Source of the DNA: Hyphomicrobiales bacterium
GTDB taxonomy: Bacteria; Pseudomonadota; Alphaproteobacteria; Rhizobiales; Rhizobiaceae
Assembly (NCBI GenBank): GCA_900470195.1
Contig: UEIJ01000001.1
Coordinates: forward strand, 310,001-374,000
Reading direction: 5' to 3'
DNA: 64,000 nt
Made by a program: the position numbers and the translations under genes. Positions 1 to 9,705 of this stretch are shown piece by piece. The notes beneath the pieces are model-generated. The model had not been told where the DNA came from, did no database searches, and was given only the letters and a program-made list of their open reading frames with translations. Positions within the stretch are counted from its first letter, which is position 1; each line of letters starts with the position of its first letter.

Positions 1-30
1 CCTCATTGTGACGGGCGACCTAAAAGAAAA

Positions 31-53
31 AGCCGCATCGAAATGCGGCTTTA
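31..53 (-). terminator. Hairpin terminator
   Basis: A GC-rich inverted repeat (AGCCGCAT / ATGCGGCT) is followed on the minus strand by a T-rich run. It lies just downstream of the minus-strand protease gene, so it is read as that gene's terminator. Whatever lies left of the window could share it. Confidence 0.7.
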
Positions 54-101
54 TACTATGAAGTTGGCTGCGCCAGCGTTCGGCTGAAGGTTCGTCCGTG
101 A

Positions 102-686
102 TCAGTTGTTTGCGACCGCAACCGAGCGTCCGGCGATGGAAACCCATTGGCCGGAATTGGCAGGCGACTGCATCTTGACGTAGCGATAGGGTGTTTTTTC
201 CACCGGCAGCACCTCGTCGCGCAGATTGTCGAGAATATAGTCGCCATGATCGGTGCGCACCGTCAGAACCACATGCGCCTCGCTGCCCTGCACCATGGTG
301 ATGAGAAGCTGCGACGGGCTCATGCCCCGCGCCATGAGCTGCGCGCGCTTCATCAGCACATAGTCCTCGCAATCACCCTTGCCATTGACCGGAATGGTCC
401 AGTAATCGCGCTTGCCGTAATTTTCCTGATCGGAAACCGGCTTGATACGGTGATTGACGGAACTGCTGACCGATTGCAGCAGCTTCATGCGCTGCGGCGA
501 AAGCTTCATCGGCGCCAGCACGCGATGCGCCCCGCAATCGCGCGGATTGCGGTCGCAATAATCCTTGTGACCGTAGGGAATGCTGGTCAGCCCGCCCGCT
601 TCACTCCACTGTGCGGCCTTGGCCGGCACTGCCGCAGTTCCGAAGAACACCATCATGCCTGCCACGGCAGAAAAGACCAAACGCAT
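102..686 (-). CDS. Transglutaminase-like cysteine protease (BTLCP family)
   Basis: 194-aa exported protein of the bacterial transglutaminase-like cysteine proteinase family (DUF920/BTLCP). Residues 1-25 form a signal peptide ending in an AKA motif. The probable catalytic triad is visible: Cys106 in GDCEDY, His138 in SEAHVV and Asp153 in ILDNL. An upstream ATG two codons earlier is possible, but the GGGA ribosome site is better spaced for this start. In rhizobia this family is linked to proteolysis of surface or periplasmic proteins; the substrate here is unknown. The gene stands alone and has its own downstream terminator. Confidence 0.88.
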   Translation of the reverse strand: MRLVFSAVAGMMVFFGTAAVPAKAAQWSEAGGLTSIPYGHKDYCDRNPRDCGAHRVLAPMKLSPQRMKLLQSVSSSVNHRIKPVSDQENYGKRDYWTIPVNGKGDCEDYVLMKRAQLMARGMSPSQLLITMVQGSEAHVVLTVRTDHGDYILDNLRDEVLPVEKTPYRYVKMQSPANSGQWVSIAGRSVAVANN

Positions 687-881
687 GAACATTTTCCCAT
701 TTTAAAAAGAGTTCCCGCTGACCGGCCCTTTACGGGTCTCGTTATCAACTCTTTTTTAACTAACGATGACAGGGGCCCTCCGGTCAAGGAAATTTCGTTC
801 CCAAATTGAAACCGGCTGAGAAAAACAAGTGAAAGGCGAAATGATGCCCGCCTCACACAACTGCCGGAATTGTACCAACAG

Positions 882-1026
882 CTTGCCCCGAAAACCGCTT
901 CGCACTTTTCGGGATGCCGGTTGCCTTGTCGCGCATCTTGCTCCGAAAACCGCTTCGTACTTTTTGGGATGCCGGTTGCCTTGTCGCGCATCTTGCCCCG
1001 AAAACCGCTTCGCACTTTTCGGGATG
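882..1026. repeat. 55-bp tandem repeat of palindromic interspersed element
   Basis: About 2.6 copies of a 55-bp unit start at 882, 937 and 992. Each unit holds the imperfect palindrome CCGAAAA..CTTTTCGG. The unit matches the single palindromic elements seen elsewhere in the window (for example 52222-52268). It fills most of the 389-bp gap between the protease gene and dapE. No gene is seen in that gap; the promoters of both divergent genes must lie around it. Confidence 0.85.
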
Positions 1027-1075
1027 CGCGATAATCTCGGCCTCAAACGATTCCCTGTGCAGAAGTCCCGATATT

Positions 1076-2284
1076 ATGAGTTTAGCTGTCAATCCCGCCG
1101 AAAACCTCGCCACCCTGATCCGCTGCCCGTCCGTTACGCCCGCCGAAGGCGGCGCGCTGACGGCGCTGGAGGCGATGCTGAAGCCGATGGGGTTTTCCGT
1201 GGAACGGCCCGTCTTTCGCGACGCAGGCACGCCCGATATCGAAAACCTCTATGCGCGCAAGTCAGGCAATGGCCCGCATCTCATGTTCGCAGGCCACACC
1301 GATGTCGTGCCGCCCGGCAATGAAGGCGACTGGAAACATCCGCCCTTTTCCGCCGCCATCGAAGATGGCGTGATGTATGGTCGCGGCGCGGTGGACATGA
1401 AAGGCGGCGTCGCTTGTTTTGTCGCCGCGGTTGCGCGCCACATTGAAAAGCACGGCAGCATCAAGGGCAGCATTTCCTTTCTGATTACCGGCGACGAGGA
1501 AGGCCCTGCCATCAACGGCACGGTAAAGCTTCTCGACTGGGCGAAACAGCGCGGCGAAAGCTGGGATGCGTCCATCGTCGGCGAGCCGACCAATCCCAAT
1601 GCGCTTGGCGACATGATCAAGATCGGGCGGCGCGGCTCGCTTTCGGGTACGATTACCGTCCATGGCGTGCAGGGCCATGCCGCCTATCCGCATCTGGCTG
1701 AAAATCCGGTACGCGGCATCACAACGCTGGTCGACAGCCTGCTTTACCCGGCTTTCGACGAAGGCACCGCCGATTTTCAGGCCAGCAATCTGGAAGTCAC
1801 CACCATCGATGTGGCCAACAAGGCCACCAATGTCATTGCCAACAAGGCAACCGCCTCGTTCAACATTCGCTTCAACGACACATGGACGGCAGAAACCTTG
1901 CAGGCCGAAATCGCCGCACGCCTCGAAAAGGCCGCCCGCGACAATCGCCTGCGTCCCGGCCGCGAAACGCCGATCAATTATGAACTGACCTGGCGCGAGC
2001 ATCCGAGCCATGTGTTCCTGACCCGCGATGAAAAGCTGATTGGCACGCTGACCGCATCGGTGGAGGCCGTCACCGGCAAGCGCCCGGAACTGTCGACTTC
2101 AGGCGGCACGTCCGATGCCCGCTTCATCAAGGATTACTGCCCGGTGGTCGAATTCGGCCTTGTCGGGCAGACCATGCATATGGTTGACGAGCGCGTGGCC
2201 CTTGCCGATCTCGAAGGCCTGACACAGATTTATGAACGCTTCATTGCCGATTTCTTTGGGCCGATTTCTTTGGGTAAAGCATAG
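1076..2284 (+). CDS. dapE: Succinyl-diaminopimelate desuccinylase
   Basis: 402-aa M20-family metallopeptidase that hydrolyses N-succinyl-LL-2,6-diaminopimelate in the lysine/peptidoglycan pathway. Zinc-site motifs are intact: [29 protein letters not shown] and the C-terminal TMHMVDE. The reading frame stays open upstream to 914, but that stretch is the tandem repeat, so the start is placed at ATG 1076, where homology to the family ([13 protein letters not shown]) begins. The C-terminus ([10 protein letters not shown]) is a few residues longer than usual. The pathway partner dapB lies at 20761 but is not linked in an operon. Confidence 0.95.
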   Translation: MSLAVNPAENLATLIRCPSVTPAEGGALTALEAMLKPMGFSVERPVFRDAGTPDIENLYARKSGNGPHLMFAGHTDVVPPGNEGDWKHPPFSAAIEDGVMYGRGAVDMKGGVACFVAAVARHIEKHGSIKGSISFLITGDEEGPAINGTVKLLDWAKQRGESWDASIVGEPTNPNALGDMIKIGRRGSLSGTITVHGVQGHAAYPHLAENPVRGITTLVDSLLYPAFDEGTADFQASNLEVTTIDVANKATNVIANKATASFNIRFNDTWTAETLQAEIAARLEKAARDNRLRPGRETPINYELTWREHPSHVFLTRDEKLIGTLTASVEAVTGKRPELSTSGGTSDARFIKDYCPVVEFGLVGQTMHMVDERVALADLEGLTQIYERFIADFFGPISLGKA

Positions 2285-2339
2285 CCCGGTAAAGTCGCAT
2301 GACTTGTCCGCCCGGATTATGCGAAAAATTGGGAATCTC

Positions 2340-2945
2340 ATGCCAAGCCTGGACGATATTTTCAGATATTTCTGGGGCGTCTGGAAAATGATGCTCGGGC
2401 GCAAGGAAGGACTGAATTATCTCGACATTTCCGCCGAGGGTTTCTGGTCGTCCTTTTATGCAATAGCAATCGCGCTGCCGCCTATGTTCGCGAGCTGGGT
2501 GGCTTATGCCGCGAACCTGACGGCGGGCCGCGAGGAAGCGGGCCTGCGTTTTGCGATCGTCACCCGAGCCGCCTTCGTTGAAATAGCGGCGTGGATTGTG
2601 CCGCTCGTGGTCGTCGGGCTTATCGCCAAGCGTATCGGCATCGCCAAGCGCTATGCGGCTTTCGTGATCGCCACCAATTGGGGCAGTGCGCTGATTTCAT
2701 GGATCTTCGCGCCGATCACGCTGCTGCAGCTGTTCTTCCCCGGACGGGCCGATGTGTCGACATTGTTCGCCTTCATCATGTTCGGCATATCCATCGTTCT
2801 GAGCTACCGGCTGACATTCGTTGCGCTGCAGCGCCCGCATGCCTATGCGGCGCCGTTCTTCGCCTGCATCTTCTTCGGCTCGCTGTTCCTGACCGTCCTG
2901 CTGCAGCAATTGCTCGGGATCGGTTTCGATCCCCACGCTTATTGA
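2340..2945 (+). CDS. Conserved membrane protein of unknown function
   Basis: 201-aa protein with a short soluble start (MPSLDDIFRYFWGVW) and four or five hydrophobic segments, around residues 40-62, 78-98, 105-130, 140-162 and 170-195. It starts 55 bp after dapE and may be co-transcribed with it. An ATG at 2319 is a possible earlier start. No functional motif is recognised; its place between dapE and truA is the only context. Confidence 0.75.
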   Translation: MPSLDDIFRYFWGVWKMMLGRKEGLNYLDISAEGFWSSFYAIAIALPPMFASWVAYAANLTAGREEAGLRFAIVTRAAFVEIAAWIVPLVVVGLIAKRIGIAKRYAAFVIATNWGSALISWIFAPITLLQLFFPGRADVSTLFAFIMFGISIVLSYRLTFVALQRPHAYAAPFFACIFFGSLFLTVLLQQLLGIGFDPHAY

Positions 2946-2960
2946 GCTAAGACCGCTGGA

Positions 2961-3078
2961 ATTCGAGACAAGGCGAGACGAAAATGGTGCGCTGCGAGAA
3001 CCGGAGCGGAGTGTACTTTTGGTACATGAGCACCGGAAGCGAAGCGGCGTGCCATTTGCAGGCCGCTATGGCTCGAAT
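2961..3078. repeat. Long imperfect palindrome between convergent genes
   Basis: Nested inverted repeats are centred near 3020. The outer arms are ATTCGAG (2961-2967) and CTCGAAT (3072-3078). The inner arms run from about 2983 to 3016 and 3022 to 3056 and share the blocks AATGG, CCGG and GTAC. The element lies between the ends of two convergent genes and could serve as a bidirectional terminator or be an interspersed palindromic repeat. It differs in sequence from the CCGAAAAG-type repeats. Confidence 0.65.
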
Positions 3079-3087
3079 GCCTTAATG

Positions 3088-3843
3088 TTAAAACGGAAAG
3101 GCGTAATCGACGCCGACGAGATAAAGCCCATAGGGCGGGGCAACCTGCCCGCAGGCCTTGCGGTCGCGGGCTTCCAAGGCCGCCTGCAGATCATCCGCCG
3201 TCCAGCGCCCGACGCCCACTTCCATCAGGCTGCCCGCAAAGGAGCGCACCTGGTTGTGCAGGAAGGACCGCGCCGAAACGCGCAGCTCCACATAATCGCC
3301 ATTGCGGGTGACATCGAGCCGGTCGAGCGTCTTGACCGGGCTCTTGGCCTGGCATTGCGTGGCGCGGAAAGTGGTAAAGTCGTGCTCGCCCAGAAGCCGC
3401 TTGGCCGCTTCATGCATAGCCTCGGCGTCGAGCCGCTTCTGCACCCACCATGCGCGCTGATAGTCAATGGCCAGAGGCGCACGGCGGTTATGGATGCGGT
3501 AGAGATAATGTCGCGCGCGCGCGGAAAAGCGCGCATCGAATGCGTCCGTCGTCTTCTCGACATTCAGGATGCTGACGCGCTCGTCCGCCATGACCAGATG
3601 CGCATTCACCGCATCGCGCACCTTGCCCGCGTCCCAATCCTTGGTGAGATCGACATGGGCGACCTGTGCCGTCGCATGAACGCCCGCATCAGTGCGCCCC
3701 GCAGCGCTCAGCGTCAGGTCTTCGCCGCAGAACTTCTTGAATGCCTGCTCGATGGCATTCTGCACCGCATGACCGTTTTCCTGCCGCTGCCAGCCGACAT
3801 AGGGCGTGCCGTCATATTCGACAGTGAGCTTGTAGCGCGGCAC
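3088..3843 (-). CDS. truA: tRNA pseudouridine(38-40) synthase
   Basis: 251-aa enzyme that converts uridines 38-40 of the tRNA anticodon arm to pseudouridine. The catalytic Asp52 sits in the hallmark [10 protein letters not shown] motif, and the N-terminal [14 protein letters not shown] and the [13 protein letters not shown] motif are present. It is the last gene of the def-fmt-truA cluster, only 3 bp after fmt, an arrangement common in Rhizobiales. Confidence 0.97.
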   Translation of the reverse strand: MPRYKLTVEYDGTPYVGWQRQENGHAVQNAIEQAFKKFCGEDLTLSAAGRTDAGVHATAQVAHVDLTKDWDAGKVRDAVNAHLVMADERVSILNVEKTTDAFDARFSARARHYLYRIHNRRAPLAIDYQRAWWVQKRLDAEAMHEAAKRLLGEHDFTTFRATQCQAKSPVKTLDRLDVTRNGDYVELRVSARSFLHNQVRSFAGSLMEVGVGRWTADDLQAALEARDRKACGQVAPPYGLYLVGVDYAFPF

Positions 3844-3846
3844 CGC

Positions 3847-4767
3847 CTACAGAACCTTCGTGACCTGTGCGCCACGCAAAAACTCCTGCGCAGGCAATGG
3901 CTTGCCGCCGGAGCGCTGCAGCGTGACGAGCCGCACCGCACCCTCGCCGCAGGCAACCGTCAGGCGATCATCCAGCACCGAACCCGGCACGCCCTTGCCC
4001 TCACCCAACGTTGAGCGCTGAAGCTTCACGCGCTCGACAGCGCCGTTGATTTCCATTTCGCACCACGCGCCCGGAAAAGGCGACAGGCCGCGAATGGTGT
4101 TGTGCACGTCCTTTGCAGGCTTCGACCAGTCTATGCGGGCCTCGGTCTTGTCGATCTTGGCAGCGTAAGTGACGCCGTCTTCCGCCTGCGGCTGCAAGGC
4201 CAGGCTTTCACGCTCCAGCGCACCCATCGCGCGGATCATGAGGTCAGCGCCGATCATGCTCAGACGATCATGCAGTTCGCCCGCGGTCATGTCAGGCGTG
4301 ATGGCAACCTTTTCCGCCATGGCGACCGGCCCGGTATCGAGCCCCGCATCCATCTTCATGATCATCATGCCGGTTTCCGCATCGCCCGCCATGATGGCGC
4401 GCTGAATGGGAGCCGCGCCGCGCCAGCGCGGCAGAAGCGAGGCATGGCCGTTATAACAACCGAGACGCGGCGCATCGAGAATGGCTTGCGGCAGCAGCAG
4501 GCCATAGGCCACGACAATCGCGACATCGGCTTCGAGGCTTGCGAAAACCTCCTGCTCTTCCGCGCCCTTGAGGCTCTTTGGCGTGAACACCGGAATGCCG
4601 AACTGCTCGGCCTTTTCATGCACCGGCGACTTGGTCAGCTCCAGCCCGCGACGGCCCGCCGGGCGCGGCGGCTGCGTATAGACCGCGACAACCTCATAAC
4701 CGTGACCGATGATGGCAGTGAGGATCGGCACGGAAAATTCCGGCGTCCCCATGAAAACGACACGCAT
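3847..4767 (-). CDS. fmt: Methionyl-tRNA formyltransferase
   Basis: 306-aa enzyme that formylates initiator Met-tRNA using 10-formyl-THF. The N-terminus [12 protein letters not shown], the signature [16 protein letters not shown] and the AGLDTGP segment are typical, and the C-terminal tRNA-binding domain is complete. Its start overlaps the stop of def by one base (TAATG), so the two are translationally coupled. Fmt adds and Def removes the formyl group, so the pairing makes sense. Confidence 0.97.
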   Translation of the reverse strand: MRVVFMGTPEFSVPILTAIIGHGYEVVAVYTQPPRPAGRRGLELTKSPVHEKAEQFGIPVFTPKSLKGAEEQEVFASLEADVAIVVAYGLLLPQAILDAPRLGCYNGHASLLPRWRGAAPIQRAIMAGDAETGMMIMKMDAGLDTGPVAMAEKVAITPDMTAGELHDRLSMIGADLMIRAMGALERESLALQPQAEDGVTYAAKIDKTEARIDWSKPAKDVHNTIRGLSPFPGAWCEMEINGAVERVKLQRSTLGEGKGVPGSVLDDRLTVACGEGAVRLVTLQRSGGKPLPAQEFLRGAQVTKVL

Positions 4768-5294
4768 TAAAGCACTTTCTTAGGTGCGCTCTGGCTGGCG
4801 AGCTTTTTGAACTTCTTGATGACCATATCGCGCTTCAGCTTGGAAATATGATCGATGAAGAGCACGCCGTTCAGATGGTCGATCTCATGCTGCAGGCAGG
4901 TGGCCATCAGCCCATCGGCTTCCATGGACTGCGGCTTGCCGTCGGCATCGAAATACTCGACCTTGACCGTCGCGGGACGCTCGACCTCGGCATAATAATC
5001 CGGGATGGAAAGACAGCCCTCTTCATAGGTGCCGCGCTCGTCGGAAGACTGCACGATCGTCGGATTGACGAAGACATGCGGTTCCTTCGGCTCGCCTTCC
5101 TTGGCGAGATCGATGACGAGCATGCGGATCGGTTCGCCCACCTGAATGGCGGCGAGGCCAATGCCCGGCGCATCATACATGGTGTCGAACATGTCGCCGG
5201 CAAATTTGCGCAACTGATCGTCAAAGCGCTCCACAGGCTTGGAAACCTGGCGCAGGACGGGATCGGGAAGGATGACAAGCGGTTTTACAGACAT
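4767..5294 (-). CDS. def: Peptide deformylase
   Basis: 175-aa metal enzyme that removes the N-formyl group from nascent proteins. All three motifs are intact: [10 protein letters not shown] (residues 44-53), EGCLS with metal ligand Cys94, and HEIDH with His136, Glu137 and His140. The frame is open 16 codons further upstream, but the start at [12 protein letters not shown] matches the family. It is the first gene of the def-fmt-truA cluster and is divergent from rmuC, with about 100 bp for both promoters. Confidence 0.96.
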   Translation of the reverse strand: MSVKPLVILPDPVLRQVSKPVERFDDQLRKFAGDMFDTMYDAPGIGLAAIQVGEPIRMLVIDLAKEGEPKEPHVFVNPTIVQSSDERGTYEEGCLSIPDYYAEVERPATVKVEYFDADGKPQSMEADGLMATCLQHEIDHLNGVLFIDHISKLKRDMVIKKFKKLASQSAPKKVL

Positions 5295-5395
5295 GCGCTT
5301 CACGTAATCGCTCACGCGAGAATCGTCAATTACACTTTGCAAAATGTTCTCGTTTTGATCTCATCAAGGCCGCACGAATCAGTTAAGCTCGCGCC

Positions 5396-6625
5396 ATGGA
5401 AAACCAGAATCTCTTGAATGAGCCGCTTCTGCAGCTCGGCGCCACGTCCTTCACGCTCGGCAATATCCTGCTGGCAGGTATTGTCGTGCTGGTGCTGTGT
5501 CTTGCCATTTTTCTGATCGCGGCGACGCGCTCCGCCCGGCTTCGCGCGGTCGCAGAAGCGCAGGCCGAAGACCGTGCCCGCGATGCGGAATATCGCATGG
5601 CGGAAATCCTGAAGGCGCAGGCCGAGATGCAGGGCCGGATGCAGACCATGGCGGAAGTGTTCGGTTCGCGGCAAGCCGAACTCAACCAGTCGATCCGCGA
5701 GCGGCTCGACGGCATGACGCATCGCATCGGCCAGACCATGACCGAGCAGACCCGCTCGACGCATGAAAACCTCGCCAAACTGCAGGAGCGGCTTGCCGTC
5801 ATCGACACGGCGCAGAACAATATCCAGTCGCTCGCCGGACAGGTGGTGCAGTTGCAGGCTATCCTCGCCAACAAGCAGACACGCGGCGCTTTCGGCCAGT
5901 CGCGGATGGAGGCGATCATCGCCGACGGGCTGCCGCAGGGCGCTTACGAGTTTCAGGCAACACTTTCCAACAGCACGCGGCCCGATTGCCTTGTGCGCAT
6001 GCCGAACAACGCACCCTCTTTGGTGATCGACGCGAAATTTCCGCTCGAAGCCTGGAATTCAATGCGCGAGACGGAACAGCCGGAGGCGCGCAAGGCAGCC
6101 GTCGCGCAGTTCCGCCGCGATATGGAAATTCATATCAAGGACGTATCCGACAAATATCTGATCCCCGGAGAAACGCAGGACACGGCCTTCCTGTTCGTGC
6201 CCTCGGAATCGATCTTCGCGGATATTCACGAGCATTTCGAGGCGCTGATCCAGCGCGCGCACCGGGCGCGGGTGGTCATCGTCTCGCCGTCGCTGCTGAT
6301 GCTGTCGATTCAGGTCATTCAGGCCATCCTCAAGGATGCCCGCATGCGCGAGCAGGCGCATGTCATTCAGGGCGAAGTGATCCGCCTGATGGAAGATGTT
6401 GGCCGTCTGGATGAGCGCGTGCGCAAGCTGCAAACCCATTTCGTGCAGGCCAACAAGGATATTGACGATATTCTGGTCTCTTCCAATAAAGTCACGAAAC
6501 GCGGCGCGAAGATCGAGGCGCTGGAGTTCGGCCCTGCACCGGCAGAGGATGCATCCCGTCCGCAATCACGACAGGCGGAAGGCTCGAACAATCAGCTACG
6601 CCTACGCGTGGTGGATGAGGACTAG
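5396..6625 (+). CDS. rmuC: DNA recombination protein RmuC
   Basis: 409-aa RmuC-family protein. A membrane anchor (about residues 20-44) is followed by a coiled-coil region (45-160) and the RmuC nuclease-like core, with the segments LPNNAPSLVIDAKFPLEAW-like and AFLFVPSESIFADIHEHF-like near residues 200-285. The family limits inversions and recombination at short inverted repeats, probably as a nuclease. It is divergent from def. Confidence 0.93.
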   Translation: MENQNLLNEPLLQLGATSFTLGNILLAGIVVLVLCLAIFLIAATRSARLRAVAEAQAEDRARDAEYRMAEILKAQAEMQGRMQTMAEVFGSRQAELNQSIRERLDGMTHRIGQTMTEQTRSTHENLAKLQERLAVIDTAQNNIQSLAGQVVQLQAILANKQTRGAFGQSRMEAIIADGLPQGAYEFQATLSNSTRPDCLVRMPNNAPSLVIDAKFPLEAWNSMRETEQPEARKAAVAQFRRDMEIHIKDVSDKYLIPGETQDTAFLFVPSESIFADIHEHFEALIQRAHRARVVIVSPSLLMLSIQVIQAILKDARMREQAHVIQGEVIRLMEDVGRLDERVRKLQTHFVQANKDIDDILVSSNKVTKRGAKIEALEFGPAPAEDASRPQSRQAEGSNNQLRLRVVDED

Positions 6626-6658
6626 TTTTTCGGCTTAGAATAGCGATGCTGCCTTTTT

Positions 6659-6717
6659 CCCTCATCCTGAGGAGGCGCCCTGAGCTTGTCGAAGGGTGCC
6701 GTCTCGAAGGACGAGGG
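6659..6717. repeat. Palindromic interspersed repeat (CCTCATCCTGAGGAG type)
   Basis: A CCTCATCCTGAGGAGG..CTCGAAGGACGAGGG unit lies after rmuC. It shares its ends with the longer element at 7492-7618. A further partial copy (CACCCTGAGC..GTAGGGT) follows near 6738-6761. The elements lie between convergent genes. Confidence 0.75.
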
Positions 6718-6777
6718 AAATGCACAACTTAGCCTTCACCCTGAGCTTTGTCGTAGGGTCGATGGCGACCTTGTCCC

Positions 6778-7104
6778 TCAAGAACTGACTGGCCGATCCG
6801 AATGACCAAGATCGCGATCAGGCCAGACCAGATCACGCACGCGCTGCTTCAACACCTTGGCTTCGGGAAAACCGCCATCGCGCTTGCGCTCCCAGATGAG
6901 TTCTTCGCTGCCGTCCGGCATCAGCACGCGGATTTCAAACACTCCACCGGTGCCCGGACGCAACGCCACTTCGCCTAAGTCCTGCCCGAAAGTCTGCAAC
7001 AGCTCCTGCGCCATCCACGCCGCCCGCAGCAGCCAGTTGCATTGGGTGCAGTAGGTGATGGAAATGCGGGGATGTGTGGACACTGTTTTCACCTCACTGG
7101 ACAT
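6778..7104 (-). CDS. SelT/SelW/SelH-family redox protein (Cys form)
   Basis: 108-aa thioredoxin-like protein of the Rdx family. The CxxC pair is Cys19-Thr-Gln-Cys22 in ITYCTQC, where eukaryotic homologues have selenocysteine, and the conserved GTGGVFEI follows about 30 residues later. The start at ATG 7104 is chosen because homology begins there; the frame is open further up. The family is thought to act in thiol redox chemistry; its partner in this organism is unknown. It is divergent from the GIY-YIG gene. Confidence 0.85.
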   Translation of the reverse strand: MSSEVKTVSTHPRISITYCTQCNWLLRAAWMAQELLQTFGQDLGEVALRPGTGGVFEIRVLMPDGSEELIWERKRDGGFPEAKVLKQRVRDLVWPDRDLGHSDRPVSS

Positions 7105-7187
7105 GCGCAATCTTAACTTCGATTGCCACAGCTTGTTAGGCAGGCAAACTTGCATCAACATCTACCAACGACCAGCGGGGGCAAGTC

Positions 7188-7469
7188 ATGGAAGCAACGG
7201 TCTACGTTCTGCGTTGCGCGGACGGTTCATATTACACCGGCCTCACCAAGCAGAATATCGAAGCCCGGTTGTGGGAGCATAATGAGGGCATTTATGACGG
7301 GTACACAAAGAAGCGGCGACCTGTCGAACTTGTTTTCACCGAGACCTATGGCCGAATCGTCGATGCCATTGCGCGGGAACGACAGATCAAAGGATGGTCG
7401 CGCACCAAGAAAGAGGCATTAATGGCTCTGGATTATGAGCGTCTACCTGAACTTTCGAAGCGGGGATGA
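7188..7469 (+). CDS. GIY-YIG nuclease-like protein
   Basis: 93-aa single-domain protein of the UPF0213/YhbQ-like GIY-YIG group. The VYVLRCADGSYYTGLT start carries the GIY..YIG equivalents (VYV..YTG), followed by an Arg in ARLWEHNEG and ARERQIKGWSR with the expected Glu. Such small proteins are common in alphaproteobacteria, often in several copies, and their role is not established. Confidence 0.88.
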   Translation: MEATVYVLRCADGSYYTGLTKQNIEARLWEHNEGIYDGYTKKRRPVELVFTETYGRIVDAIARERQIKGWSRTKKEALMALDYERLPELSKRG

Positions 7470-7491
7470 GATCGGTTGTTGAACTCGCCCC

Positions 7492-7618
7492 CCCTCATCC
7501 TGAGGAGGTGCCGTGAGCGAAGCGAAGGGAGCCGTCTCGAAGGGCTGAGGGGGAGCGCTGTCGCCCCGTCCTTCGAGACGCCTCCTTCGCAAGCTCAGGA
7601 GGCTCCTCAGGATGAGGG
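7492..7618. repeat. Long palindromic interspersed repeat with 16-bp perfect arms
   Basis: The arms are 7492-7507 (CCCTCATCCTGAGGAG) and 7603-7618, a perfect 16-bp inverted repeat. Inside are further inverted segments: GCCGTCTCGAAGG pairs imperfectly with CCTTCGAGACG. It fills the gap between the convergent GIY-YIG and lepA genes. Confidence 0.85.
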
Positions 7619-7700
7619 CGAAGTCGACATCGTCAAGGTTCCAAAAGAAAGAGCGCCGAAGCGCCCGATCTCAGTCAATATTCAACAAATCGCCAATGGA

Positions 7701-9509
7701 TCAATCATCGCCCATCTTGAGCGCCTGAATAAAGGCCTCCTGCGGGATTTCAACCTTGCCGAACTGGCGCATGCGCTTCTTGCCTTCCTTCTGCTTTTCC
7801 AGAAGCTTGCGCTTGCGCGTCACGTCGCCGCCGTAGCACTTGGCCGTCACGTCCTTGCGCAGCGCCGAGATCGTCTCGCGCGCCACGATACGTCCGCCGA
7901 TAGCCGCCTGGATGGGGATCTTGAACATATGCTGCGGGATCAGCTCTTTCAGCTTTTCGCACAGTGCGCGGCCACGCTTTTCAGCCGCCGAACGGTGCAC
8001 CAACATCGACAGCGCATCGACCGGCTCTTCATTGACGAGGATCGACATCTTGACCAGATCGCCCTCGCGGTAATCCGAAAGATTGTAGTCGAACGAGGCA
8101 TAGCCCTTCGAGATCGACTTCAGCCGGTCGTAGAAATCGAACACCACTTCGTTGAGCGGCAGATCATAGGTGATCATGGCGCGCGGGCCGACATAGCTCA
8201 GGTCGATCTGGATGCCGCGGCGCTCCTGGCAAAGCTTCATGATCGCGCCAAGATAGTCATCCGGCGTCATGATGGTTGCCTTGATCCAAGGCTCCTCAAT
8301 CGCGCTGATCTTCACGATATCCGGCATATCAGCCGGATTGTGCAGTTCTTTCTGCGATCCGTCCTGCATGTTCAGGCGGTAGACAACTGAAGGCGCGGTC
8401 GTGATGAGGTCGAGATTGAACTCTCGCTCAAGACGTTCCTGAATGATTTCGAGATGCAGCAGGCCGAGGAAACCGCAGCGGAAGCCGAAGCCAAGCGCGG
8501 CGGATGTTTCCATTTCGAACGAGAACGACGCATCGTTGAGGCGCAGCTTGCCCATGGCGGCACGCAGGTCCTCGAAATCAGCGGCGTCGACCGGAAACAG
8601 TCCGCAGAACACGACCGGCTGCGCGGGCTTGAAGCCAGGCAGCATCTTGTTCGTCGGGCGGCGATCTTCGGTGATCGTATCGCCAACGCGCGTATCGGCC
8701 ACTTCCTTGATGGACGCGGTGATGAAGCCAAGCTCGCCGGGGCCGAGTTCGTCCACCTGAACCATCTTCGGCGTGAAGACGCCGGTGCGTTCCACCGGAT
8801 ATTTCGCGCCGGTTCCCATCATGCGGATGGTCTGGCCCTTTTTCAGCACGCCATCAATGATGCGCACCAGAACGATGACGCCGAGATAGCTGTCATACCA
8901 GCTGTCGACCAGCATGGCCTTGAGCGGCGCATTGCGGTCGCCTTCCTTTGGTGCGGGCAGCTGGGTGACAATGGCTTCCAGCACGTCCTCGATGCCGAGG
9001 CCGGTCTTGGCGGAAATATGCACGGCCTGCGCAGCATCGATGCCGATCACTTCCTCAATCTGCTGTTTGACGCGCTCAGGCTCAGCAGCGGGCAGATCGA
9101 TCTTGTTCAGCACAACCACGATTTCATGGTTGTTGTCGATGGCCTGATAGACATTGGCCAGCGTCTGCGCTTCCACGCCCTGAGAGGCGTCCACCACAAG
9201 AAGCGAACCTTCGCACGCGGCCAGCGAGCGCGAGACTTCATAGGCGAAGTCGACGTGTCCGGGCGTATCGATCAGGTTCAGCACATAATCTTCGCCGTTC
9301 TTCGCCTTGTAGGAAAGACGGACGGTCTGCGCCTTGATGGTGATGCCGCGCTCGCGCTCGATGTCCATCGAGTCGAGGACCTGATCCTTCATCTCGCGCG
9401 TGTCCAGCCCGCCGGTCAACTGGATGAGGCGGTCGGCCAGCGTCGACTTGCCGTGGTCGATATGGGCGACGATCGAAAAATTGCGAATATGGTCAAGTGG
9501 TGTGCTCAT
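7701..9509 (-). CDS. lepA: Elongation factor 4 (back-translocating GTPase)
   Basis: 602-aa translational GTPase. G1 is [10 protein letters not shown]3 is DTPGHVDF and G4 is NKID. The LepA-specific C-terminal region is complete, including the KMSILVN..PVDALS and [21 protein letters not shown] segments. It acts on stalled ribosomes. The gene is single and convergent with the upstream GIY-YIG gene. Confidence 0.98.
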   Translation of the reverse strand: MSTPLDHIRNFSIVAHIDHGKSTLADRLIQLTGGLDTREMKDQVLDSMDIERERGITIKAQTVRLSYKAKNGEDYVLNLIDTPGHVDFAYEVSRSLAACEGSLLVVDASQGVEAQTLANVYQAIDNNHEIVVVLNKIDLPAAEPERVKQQIEEVIGIDAAQAVHISAKTGLGIEDVLEAIVTQLPAPKEGDRNAPLKAMLVDSWYDSYLGVIVLVRIIDGVLKKGQTIRMMGTGAKYPVERTGVFTPKMVQVDELGPGELGFITASIKEVADTRVGDTITEDRRPTNKMLPGFKPAQPVVFCGLFPVDAADFEDLRAAMGKLRLNDASFSFEMETSAALGFGFRCGFLGLLHLEIIQERLEREFNLDLITTAPSVVYRLNMQDGSQKELHNPADMPDIVKISAIEEPWIKATIMTPDDYLGAIMKLCQERRGIQIDLSYVGPRAMITYDLPLNEVVFDFYDRLKSISKGYASFDYNLSDYREGDLVKMSILVNEEPVDALSMLVHRSAAEKRGRALCEKLKELIPQHMFKIPIQAAIGGRIVARETISALRKDVTAKCYGGDVTRKRKLLEKQKEGKKRMRQFGKVEIPQEAFIQALKMGDD

Positions 9510-9705
9510 GCGCGCGATTTAACAGCAAGCAGCCGAATCTCAAAGCTCTATTGCGCTTTAATTACGGGAAAAAACCCTGCTATCATGATCGTGACAACAA
9601 GTCCCCTTTGCCTTGTGGCAAAAAGGCGATAAATCACCGCCAATATAGACCTATCGCGACCGTCCCAGGAAGGCGGCGCAACTGGCTTTCATGCAGGAGT
9701 TTAGG

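Noticed and set aside
914-1075. N-terminal extension of dapE from 914
   Set aside because: It lies in a tandem palindromic repeat, and homology to DapE begins only at ATG 1076.
3019-4014. Long plus-strand frame opposite truA and fmt
   Set aside because: It is the complementary shadow of two well-identified minus-strand genes and has no homology signature or ribosome site.
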